DNA of 64,000 bases, from NCBI GenBank assembly GCA_001592805.2, contig CP051142.1, positions 1,922,001 through 1,986,000 of the forward strand, given 5' to 3'. The notes under the pieces were generated by a model that worked only from the letters and a program-made list of their open reading frames with translations, was not told the DNA's origin and did no database searches. Position 1 is the stretch's first letter. Every line of letters begins with the position of its first letter. Below are positions 56,511 to 64,000 of the stretch, one piece after another. The DNA comes from Peltaster fructicola (lineage: Eukaryota > Ascomycota > Dothideomycetes). The position numbers and the translations under genes are program-made.

Positions 56511-57983
56511 CCTCTGGCTGTTAAGCTCGGCAGTGCACGACACAGGGAAGCACTCTTATCAGAGGCACAGTCCATACTCTGCTGTATATATATGATAGTG
56601 TATTTCGACGCCGGACGTGTGCTGAACGCCCTGTTGATGAATCACACAAGTGGGCTGCCTTCTGAGGTCGGGAAAATTTAGTGGGGCGCGCGTATACCTA
56701 CGACAGAGCAGGATCCGACCTGACTACTTCACGACTATCAAACCGGAGCATTGATCCTTCTTACTTGAGGGCTACAATCGTCAGGGCAGAAGCAGAACAA
56801 CGTTGTGCACGTTGAGATCAGAGCTGCGCAGCTGCATGCTCGTCCTACGCCGTGCTAATTCTGACAACGCCTCCTACGTCTTACCTTAGCTCGCTCTATG
56901 TATCCGATCAGGGGCCTACGCTCAATGGCATGGCAGTGTCAATAGTTCAAAATTCGATATCGTTCCTCAAGGCGGACTCTCTGTAACACGCGAACACCAT
57001 GGACGAGATGAAACCACTGGTTGGTCGCCACGGGCACTCCTGTCAGTAGACCTTCCACTTTACTCTTCCTACCTTCACACACATGAGGAAGACATACGAG
57101 ACTGTGCAGGAGCCTCGCGACTCCTCCAATGATCTGCCTTCTGGAAACACGTCGGATGTCGTCGAAATCAGGACAACAGCATGCCAGAGAAGATGCTGTG
57201 TGCCACAGATAAGATTGTAGGACACGCTGCGCCAGCTCGCACATCCTATGTTTCTGTTAGTGGCCATGTTATGATCTTAGAACCTTGGTGAGACATGATT
57301 GCACCATGTGTCGCCATACGAATCCACTGCTTTGAGCCCTGCAATCTGCAAGGCTTCTCAATAGCCGGCACCATAATCGTAGCATACACGAAGAAGCTAT
57401 GTCTCGTGTCAACGGTCGTCGTCGCAGCAGATGTGGCCATCAAGGTCTCTCCTGAGTAAGTGGAAAATGCTACAAGCGCTCAATTACTACTCAAGTTAAT
57501 CCTATTGGTATCAGCTTTGGGAAGCTAGAGTGGCAGCCTCATTACATCCTCCCATAGTCCTTCATGAATGCTTTCTGGTTCAAGTCGCCAGCGATATCTC
57601 TGATCATCCGCTGAAATCTTGTCCGTCAAAACAAAGTCTGTGCCACTCGGCTCGCACAAGTAGCGTACGACAGCGTAGATGGTGCTGTCGATACAGGAGA
57701 TAGACATCGTGTTAAGATCGACGTAGAGGACCTTGGCAAGAGCGATCGCTAGAATCTCCGAATGGTTTGTCCATTGTGAAGGGCACTCCTGGACCCCTAT
57801 CCAGATGTTGATAGAGCCATTGTGTCGAGATGCCTGCTGGGTCCGCTGCTGCATGCTGCATGCTGTTCATTGTCTAACTGTCTGCCGTGTGCTGTCTGCT
57901 TGGAAGAGCCTGCAAGATTAGCATGTGCAGACACTATGCTCAGCGCACAAGTCCCACGATCACCAGGTGGTACACGCGTATAT
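56511..57983. other. long intergenic region with one candidate small gene
   Basis: About 1.5 kb between glutamate 5-kinase and the NUP170 3' end. It holds the glutamate 5-kinase promoter and NUP170 3' UTR. The only coding-like stretch is listed separately at 57525-57854. Minus-strand pieces at 56939-57443 show protein-like fragments but no consistent splice model. Confidence 0.4.
57525..57854 (-). CDS. candidate small protein, unknown
   Basis: A minus-strand frame of 109 codons with coding-like codon choice: many C-ending codons in the middle part, for example IWIGVQECPSQWTNHSEILA, then IALAKVLYVDLNTMSISCID and RYRWRLEPESIHEGLWEDVM. No domain is recognised, and no start context or partner exon is proven. 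It may be part of a longer spliced gene. It lies just after NUP170 on the same strand, so it could also be transcribed from a promoter inside the NUP170 3' end, where an ACGCGT lies at 57974-57979. Confidence 0.35.
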   Translation of the reverse strand: MQQRTQQASRHNGSINIWIGVQECPSQWTNHSEILAIALAKVLYVDLNTMSISCIDSTIYAVVRYLCEPSGTDFVLTDKISADDQRYRWRLEPESIHEGLWEDVMRLPL

Positions 57984-60900
57984 TTACCGCATGTGCTTTC
58001 GAATTTCGTTACTCAGGTCTTCAGCCTGCCTCCTGTCCTCTCCTACTAGGCTGTCACCACGAAGTAGCCCTGCAAGCAAGTCGGTGATCATGCTCGCATT
58101 CTCTTCACTTCCATACAGAACTCGCTCGCCTTTGCGCAAGCTATCTTTCAGCCACTGAACCGCAATGTAGATCATATCGCCCGCGATCACGCGTCGCTTT
58201 GTACCGGTGAAGGGCGACTCATTACTGTAGAAGACTTGCTCTGTGGCGTGGAGCAGTGTCTCGTAAGGCACCTCAAGATCGAGGAACACATCCACCGCCC
58301 AGTGCTGTGGTGGTTTGTCCTTGCGTGGGTCGATTGCGTATCGTTCAAGCATTGGCAGCAAGACCGGCACCGGGAAGACGATATCAGAGGTACTGAGCTT
58401 CCTGCCAACTTCTCGAACCTTGTCGCCAATGATCTCCCATGTTGCCGTCTTGCCATAGATCGCAGGTGCTTCGCTGTTGGTCCTTTCGATCAGCTGTTGC
58501 CATGTGTTTCTTATGTCCATAGGGTTTCTGTGATCAGCACATTGATAGATGAGTAGGCAGATGTCGTGGTACTCGGCCTGGTCCGCGTACTCGTTGAACA
58601 GCTCTCCAAGTGATAGTATCGCTCCATTGAGCTTGCCGATGATGTGTGGTCGTCGTTCGTCTGAAAGTCGTGGATCATCCTTGATCTTCTGCAGGATATC
58701 GTCTTGTATGTTTGCAACGTCGAGCCTATCTGAGATCTCTCTCAGTAGCTGCTGCTTGCTCTGCCTGCTCTCCACGATGGAAGCTTGTCTGGTCGAGGCA
58801 TTGATGCGTGCGCGTCCCAGATATCCGATGCGCTCCTCAAGTGAGAGCTCGAAAAATCCCACAGCCAACTCAAACTGTACGCGAGCAGCCTCGAGGTATT
58901 GGCTGCTATGCGCATAGTAGCGTGAGAGCAGATCAGCAGAATCTCGACCTTGCTGAGCGCGCCGCTCCAGGTATTCCACAACGAATGGACTCGAGATGTC
59001 TAGCAATCGTTCAGATTCCTGGTTAGCAGCATACCAATCATACAGACACGTCTGAAAGACCTGGTCCTCGGAGTCGTTGATGACATTGTCGGCCTCGTTC
59101 CGTCTACGGGCGGCTGTAGTTGTGACGCCGTCCACGGATCCAGCACTCTGCTTGATCGCTTCATCAATTGCCTTAATCACTGAGAAGATCAGATCGTAGC
59201 ATTTCTTCCTGGCGTCAAATTCTGCTTTCCTGGGATCAGCTTCGCCTGAGCCATCCTTGACCCATCCTAGGGCACGATTAGCACGATCTTTTGCTTGCGC
59301 TACAGCCAAACATAGCTGTATCGCTCCAGCCCAGAACTGAGCCTGCACATACTGATGCACTGCATCTTGTAGTTGCTCATCCGTCAAGCTATTAGCTACC
59401 TTCTGGAAATAATGTTGACTTTCGTTGAGCAGCGCTCGGCCAGTCTCTGTTTGTGCACCAACTTCTTGTGCCTTCTTCATCTGCTCTTGAGCCTTGAATG
59501 TCACGACGTCCTCTGACGAACAGAACGAGCCGCACCTGCGTCGAAGTGCCTCGGCCACGGTTTCAACATTGGCACCCTTAGCGATGTTTCTGTTGACGAT
59601 GGCTTTGACGAGCTCTTTAGCGAGCCCACGGATTGCGGTCGATGCGAAGAGGCCCTCGTATGTGAGATCAAGTGCTCGCTGTTTATGCTCTGGTGACAAC
59701 ACAGCTAGGATATCGTCGATGCGTTCATCGAAGAGAACTAGTGCAAAGCTGATGCCCTCGATCAGACTACGAACGAGTTGCAGCAAGCTATTCATGGCTC
59801 GGTGTTCGCCCTGAAGCGCAACCTCATCCTGCCTTGTGCTCAATCTTGACAGTGCCTGAGGTCCCGACAGTCCTTCGATGAAGCTTTTGTTGGCATCCAA
59901 GAAGCGCTGTAATTCTGAAAGGCTCTTCTGGACACTGCGTAGCTTGTCGAGAGGTACAGTAGATGACGAGACTGGGCCTTGACCTGGAACGAGCTGTTGA
60001 GCGATGACCTTGGCCTTCCAGACGGATCGTATAAGACGAGAGACGTACAATGCGAATCCTTCATGGCGAGGGCTTGGTGTGACATTGTCGATAGCGTTGT
60101 TCTCGACCACAGAATTGGCATTGAACTCTGGCTTTCCACCATGCTCGATGAAGGCAGATCTGGCGCGCTCAAGGATTTCTGGATCAGTGACATTCGCGAC
60201 TCTAGCATCAGATGTCACGTCCAGACCTTGACCACAAGCGACCGCTAGTGCTGTAGCAGCAACTTCACCACGGCCATATCTTCGAATGAATCGCTTGATG
60301 TCACCTTTGACGCCTTCCTCATCTGCAGAGCCGTATCGCATGATGGATGCGAACATGTCCACTAGTCTGCGTCGGCGCACGAGCTGAATGCCGCTTGATG
60401 TGAGTAGAGCAAACTCGAGACTTGGTTGGTCGAACTGTACAGCAAGCTCATTCCCAAAGCCTGTAGGTGTTGGTGCAGCAGAGACACTGCCTGTCATGAC
60501 TGCGAGCTCTAAAAACATGGAAGAGAGTGCCAGCCATTGGCCTTGTTCCACGAATCGAGAAGTCAATGTACTCGTATCCTGCAGGTTCTTGAGCCGCGCA
60601 CTGTCTATAGCCACGAGGAAGGCTCTATCTTGATCGGATCGATCGCCAGACTTGACGATCACTATCGAATAGCCAGGAGGCACGCGGCATGCATCTGAAG
60701 TGCCAATGAGGTACTGCGATGCAGGTTCATTGACATTGGCAGGTTGCCCTGGCTGTTGCTGTGAGACCGGAGGTGATGCAGGGTCTCTTGGCGGAAGTCT
60801 GACATGCGTGATTGCCATCTGAGTAGGAGGGTATTGTGCATCCACATTATTGGTAAAGCCTCGTGTGAGCGAGATATATAGTCTGACACCGGTATTCGTG

Positions 60901-62045
60901 GTCGCCATGAGCGCAAGTCGTGAAGATTCGCCAGCTGGAATGGCAGAAATGGACGCGATGTAAACGCCTTGTCCAGTCAATAGCTCGGTACGAGCGGTGA
61001 AGTGTCCGCTCGATTGGAGGAGTGCGCCGAATGATCTCGAGATGCTTGCAAGTACATAATCTCTGATGAGCCAGACTTTGATGGTGTTGGCCTCGTCCAG
61101 AGTGTAGATGAAACCGCGGCTGTCGTCCACGAGGATTTGGCAGTAGGGAGGATTTCTGCTCGGAGCAATGTACTGTGTTATAGCCTTGATCTTTGCACCG
61201 CCGATTATGCTTGGAGGGTTGGCCGCAATCTCTATGCGCTCGCCTCGTCCTTTAAACCAGCTCTCATCGGATCGGTATCGGAACTCAAAGATGTCATCTT
61301 TAGAGGTTCCAGTGAAGAAGATGCGACCATCCTTGGTGGAGTCAATGGATCGTACACCGACCCCGCGTAGAGAGATCGTCATGCGTGTGTTGTAGAGAGC
61401 GATGGTCTTTGCACCGGTAGATGTTGTGCTAGGCGACACGCCTAATAGCAGCATCTCAGCATGTGTTGCCACGACAATGACATGTGTGATCTCCTTGATG
61501 AAGACGCCAGCTCTTGGAGTGACCAGCTTCACAGCCTCGATCGCGCTCTTATTCTCCTCGAAGCCAATCAATGTAGGATTTGGCATTGTGTAGTCCCACA
61601 GGTACAAACAGTTGTCGAGGGTAGCATAGGCATGTCCGAGCGGCGCAAAGAGTCCCATAGCCATCCGCATGCTGCTCTGGTTTGCCTGCTCAAGTATCTT
61701 GGGTGGTAAGTCATATTGTTTCAGCGTTTGGAAAGGGTGCCAAGCTGGATTCCTATGCAGCTCATACTCCGATGTGACGCCATTCTGAATGTACTCCTCC
61801 AATGCTGGGAATCTCGCTTCTGCTGCGAGGGTCTCGTTGATTGTCTTTGCTGCGCGCTCGATGGGTGTTAGAGCAGGAGCAGCAGCAGGTTGTGCGTTTG
61901 TCTCGGCTGGTGCTTGTTGCTGCTGTGAGTGTCGAAGAGCTTGGGCGTTCTGTGAGAAGATTGATGGAGCTGGTGCGGGTGTTGTCAGGAAAGCTCCGGG
62001 GAGAGGCCTTTGTGGCGTAGCTGGTGTGAGCGCATTGCTAGACAT
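57984..62045 (-). CDS. NUP170: nuclear pore scaffold protein Nup170 (NUP155 family)
   Basis: Single uninterrupted exon of 1,353 residues. The N-terminal 60 residues are Ala/Pro/Gln rich. The Nup155-type beta-propeller follows: RNPAWHPFQTLKQYDLPPKI, then LFAPLGHAYATLDNCLYLWD, EITHVIVVATHAEMLLLGVS and RISAIPAGESSRLALM-like blades. The C-terminal half is an alpha-solenoid with FASIMRYGSADEEGVKGDIK, LLDISSPFVVEYLERRAQQG and PFTGTKRRVIAGDMIYIAVQ. It anchors the inner ring of the pore to the nuclear membrane and is linked to silencing and chromosome segregation in yeast. Length agrees with fungal Nup170 (about 1,350-1,500). No intron is needed. Head-to-head with AIM41, 288 bp between starts. Confidence 0.94.
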   Translation of the reverse strand: MSSNALTPATPQRPLPGAFLTTPAPAPSIFSQNAQALRHSQQQQAPAETNAQPAAAPALTPIERAAKTINETLAAEARFPALEEYIQNGVTSEYELHRNPAWHPFQTLKQYDLPPKILEQANQSSMRMAMGLFAPLGHAYATLDNCLYLWDYTMPNPTLIGFEENKSAIEAVKLVTPRAGVFIKEITHVIVVATHAEMLLLGVSPSTTSTGAKTIALYNTRMTISLRGVGVRSIDSTKDGRIFFTGTSKDDIFEFRYRSDESWFKGRGERIEIAANPPSIIGGAKIKAITQYIAPSRNPPYCQILVDDSRGFIYTLDEANTIKVWLIRDYVLASISRSFGALLQSSGHFTARTELLTGQGVYIASISAIPAGESSRLALMATTNTGVRLYISLTRGFTNNVDAQYPPTQMAITHVRLPPRDPASPPVSQQQPGQPANVNEPASQYLIGTSDACRVPPGYSIVIVKSGDRSDQDRAFLVAIDSARLKNLQDTSTLTSRFVEQGQWLALSSMFLELAVMTGSVSAAPTPTGFGNELAVQFDQPSLEFALLTSSGIQLVRRRRLVDMFASIMRYGSADEEGVKGDIKRFIRRYGRGEVAATALAVACGQGLDVTSDARVANVTDPEILERARSAFIEHGGKPEFNANSVVENNAIDNVTPSPRHEGFALYVSRLIRSVWKAKVIAQQLVPGQGPVSSSTVPLDKLRSVQKSLSELQRFLDANKSFIEGLSGPQALSRLSTRQDEVALQGEHRAMNSLLQLVRSLIEGISFALVLFDERIDDILAVLSPEHKQRALDLTYEGLFASTAIRGLAKELVKAIVNRNIAKGANVETVAEALRRRCGSFCSSEDVVTFKAQEQMKKAQEVGAQTETGRALLNESQHYFQKVANSLTDEQLQDAVHQYVQAQFWAGAIQLCLAVAQAKDRANRALGWVKDGSGEADPRKAEFDARKKCYDLIFSVIKAIDEAIKQSAGSVDGVTTTAARRRNEADNVINDSEDQVFQTCLYDWYAANQESERLLDISSPFVVEYLERRAQQGRDSADLLSRYYAHSSQYLEAARVQFELAVGFFELSLEERIGYLGRARINASTRQASIVESRQSKQQLLREISDRLDVANIQDDILQKIKDDPRLSDERRPHIIGKLNGAILSLGELFNEYADQAEYHDICLLIYQCADHRNPMDIRNTWQQLIERTNSEAPAIYGKTATWEIIGDKVREVGRKLSTSDIVFPVPVLLPMLERYAIDPRKDKPPQHWAVDVFLDLEVPYETLLHATEQVFYSNESPFTGTKRRVIAGDMIYIAVQWLKDSLRKGERVLYGSEENASMITDLLAGLLRGDSLVGEDRRQAEDLSNEIRKHMR

Positions 62046-62333
62046 GTTTGTCGTGTGCAGTGCTGTGTGGTGCGACGATCGCAGGGCGTGGCAGAGAAAG
62101 GATATCTAGAGCATCGAGAGAGAATTGCTGTGCTCAACGAAGGCGAGAGCAATTGTGAGATTTCTGTCGGATGCCGAGCCAGGCTGGTACGTGAATGCTG
62201 TTACTTTGTTCTATATGAGGTCTTGTTGTGAGTCGTGAACTTTTGAGCTCGCGTGGACCGCGTTGCTTTGCTGACTCAGCTGTCAATATATGTCGACAGC
62301 ATTTCGTCAAGATAACTCAACCTCACAGCCAAC

Positions 62334-62909
62334 ATGTTCACAGTGCCTCGACACCTTGCGATTCGCCGTGCGAAGCTCGCATCATCACGATGGGTCTGCG
62401 CATCGTGCCAGCGTGCGTACTCAGATGCACCTTCAGCACCACCTCTCCTCTTGAAGCTACGAAACGACCTAAAGACAGCAATGAAGACCAAAGATACACA
62501 ACGATTGAACGTGTTAAAGTCACTGTTGGCTGATATCACGAATGCTGGGAAGACGAATAACCCTATACAGACTGATATGCAGCTACTGTCACTCCTCCAA
62601 AAGCGATCGACTGCAGCTAGGACAGCAGGAGAAGAATTCAAGGCGGCTGGTCGAGCAGATCTGCTTGCGCAAGAGGAGACACAGGCGTCCATATTGGACG
62701 AGTATGCGGGAGGAGTCGAGACAATGTCTGTTGCAGACATCACAGAGGCTGTTAAGACGCTTGTGCTGGAGCTGCGTTCTTCAGAACCAGGTGTGCGGGC
62801 TGGAGAGGTCATGAAAGCATTGTTCAAAGAAGGAGGTGCTTTGGCGAGCAAACCTGTCGACAGAAAACTGGTTCCTGGCATTGTCAAGCAGGTCCTCGGA
62901 GCTGCTTGA
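62334..62909 (+). CDS. AIM41: Aim41/YqeY-domain mitochondrial protein
   Basis: Single exon, 191 residues. The N-terminus (MFTVPRHLAIRRAKLASSRW) is basic and suits mitochondrial import. The YqeY domain follows: LRNDLKTAMKTKDTQRLNVL, LLADITNAGKT, FKAAGRADLLAQEETQASIL, and RAGEVMKALFKEGG. YqeY proteins resemble the tail domain of bacterial GatB-type amidotransferases and may act on tRNA. Yeast Aim41 is mitochondrial and has been linked to protein import stress, not to a proven activity. The start is the first ATG, 288 bp from NUP170. Confidence 0.92.
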   Translation: MFTVPRHLAIRRAKLASSRWVCASCQRAYSDAPSAPPLLLKLRNDLKTAMKTKDTQRLNVLKSLLADITNAGKTNNPIQTDMQLLSLLQKRSTAARTAGEEFKAAGRADLLAQEETQASILDEYAGGVETMSVADITEAVKTLVLELRSSEPGVRAGEVMKALFKEGGALASKPVDRKLVPGIVKQVLGAA

Positions 62910-63343
62910 CCGTGTGCTGTACGAGTATCCTGGTCATCTTTAATATTCCACGGCACTGTCGATACCCAGTGCTGTCTGTACACATAGCACCCGCAGGAGC
63001 GGTCCCAAATATGCTGTTTGAAGAAGAGCAAGGAATCTCGCGCAGAGAATGTACAACACATATACCCGAAATGTATGGAATCTGGAGGCAATCCCAGCAC
63101 ACACGCATTTACAAGGTTTACCCTTGTCTCTACGGTGAAGCATCTTTTTGTGTTTTGGAACTTGGCTCACAGAGATCCTGTGCAGAATGGAAGCTGCTGA
63201 TTGCGTCCTATCAGAGCTCATTTGAGATGACTCCACCACGAGCGCTCGAAGAATGGCCAACCGATCCGTACGGACGAGCATGCACTGAAGCTGCGCTCTT
63301 TCCAATTTGTTCGTTCTCTAATATCCACAGACATCTGATCAAC
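62910..63343. other. intergenic region before the aldolase pseudogene
   Basis: 434 bp with the AIM41 3' UTR and the old promoter of the pseudogene. No gene seen. Confidence 0.45.
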
Positions 63344-64000
63344 ATGGCTTCGTCTGCTGTTGAAGTCGAGCATGAAGCTCTACCCAAGACTACCGAGAAA
63401 TTGCCTTTGCAGATGAGCTCGCAAGGTGTGTGTCTGTCAGGCATTCCTAGCTTCCCATCCTTCTAGCAACACCGGACAATGGCAACTTGAGAAGACGGCA
63501 TTGGCTTTCCGTGTCTTTGCACGCAAGGGTTACACAGAAGGAATATCGGGCCACATATCCGTACGAGATCCTGAATAGCCTGAGAGATTCTGGACCAATC
63601 CGCTCTCGAAGCATTTTGGCTCACCGAATGCATCTGATATGATCCTTGTGGACTATGCTGGTAGTCTACCTGGCGGTAACATAGGCCTTACTGCAACCGC
63701 AGCAGGCCTTTTCATCCATTCCGCGGTGCACAAGGCACGAACTGATTGTTTTGCGGCATGTCACACACACAGCTCTTATGGTAAAACCTAAAGTGCGTTT
63801 GCGCGGCTCTCAGAAATGATCAGGTAGGATGTCCACGCACTTCTAAGGCGACACGCAGCCTGATCTACAAGGTGGGTGAGACATGCAGCGGACGACCCAT
63901 GCTGAGTGAAGACAGGAATTCGGAGACGTTGTGCTTGATGGGGAAGAACGCCATCGTCTGGCAGCTACTCTTGGACCAAAGAGTAAAGGTCTTGTCCTCA
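63344..64000 (+). pseudogene. decayed class II aldolase/adducin family gene, cut by the window edge
   Basis: Translation in shifting frames gives a recognisable class II aldolase: [80 protein letters not shown] and GHR-like RHRLAATLGPKSKGLVL. The metal-binding HTH of the family is kept (CHTHSSYG). The frame is broken many times: TAG at 63464-63466, a one-base shift after it, TAG at 63576-63578, TAA at 63789-63791, TAG at 63825-63827, then a shift near 63840 and further stops. That is at least six lesions in about 650 bp, far more than the single slips in other genes here. I conclude a real pseudogene. The intact family acts on aldehydes or sugar phosphates; its original substrate is unknown. 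Confidence 0.82.

Noticed and set aside
57984-62045. Several 70-120 codon frames opposite NUP170
   Set aside because: Antisense shadows of the nucleoporin frame. No start context, domain or splice support.

Overview
The window is nuclear DNA from a filamentous ascomycete fungus (Pezizomycotina). The introns are short, mostly 43-73 nt, with GTRNGT-type donors and CTRAY-like branch sites. The proteins include fungal-type Sen1, Sub2, Mcm3, Med1, Csm1/Pcs1 monopolin, Nup170, a Mug72-type ketopantoate reductase and a fungal Zn2Cys6 regulator. A dothideomycete (Capnodiales or Mycosphaerellales-like) is my guess from the general feel of the proteins. That placement is inference, not proof. I recognise no transposon, LTR element, CRISPR array or secondary-metabolite core gene. 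This is ordinary gene-dense chromosome core, with about 31 protein genes (a few of them weak), one tRNA and one pseudogene cut by the right edge.

Layout. 0.5-9 kb: a Mug72-like reductase with a long disordered tail, an SHB17-like phosphatase, the mRNA-export helicase SUB2, an Rpr2/Rpp21-type RNase P/MRP subunit, tRNA-Lys(UUU) and a DUF3237 protein. 9-18 kb: an orphan membrane protein, an orphan disordered protein, an SDT1/PHM8-like pyrimidine 5'-nucleotidase, MCM3 and a CAP-domain protein. 18-26 kb: a TMEM184-type membrane protein, a sugar porter, and an orphan Ser/Pro-rich protein spliced from five exons. 26-35 kb: SEN1 and the MADS-box factor MCM1. 35-42 kb: an orphan 4-TM protein, a single-pass surface protein, a PHO-4/PHO89-type phosphate permease and an acyl-protein thioesterase containing a 12-nt exon. 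42-49 kb: a LigB/DODA-type dioxygenase, a complex I B8 subunit head-to-head with a mitochondrial pyruvate carrier, a glutamine-synthetase-like gene and a Zn2Cys6 regulator. 49-64 kb: MED1, CSM1, a LysM protein, glutamate 5-kinase, NUP170, AIM41 and a decayed class II aldolase gene.

The genes are housekeeping genes and form no single pathway. Several share broad themes. SUB2 and SEN1 act in mRNP export and termination. MED1, MCM1 and the Zn2Cys6 protein act in transcription. MCM3 and CSM1 act in replication and chromosome segregation. The complex I subunit, the pyruvate carrier and AIM41 are mitochondrial. Many neighbours are head-to-head with 170-1,150 bp between start codons, or tail-to-tail with 1-180 bp between stops, so shared promoters and overlapping 3' UTRs are likely.

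Three otherwise well conserved genes (SUB2, the glutamine-synthetase-like gene, the Zn2Cys6 gene) each carry a single-base frame break at a short homopolymer. SEN1 has an in-frame TAA followed by 99 more open codons. The first three look more like sequence errors than real lesions. The SEN1 stop is less clear. I found no convincing undescribed biological system here. The observations most worth checking are the SEN1 tail, the MCM3 promoter palindrome, the inverted repeat inside the long SUB2 intron, the 12-nt exon, and the pseudogene at the right edge.
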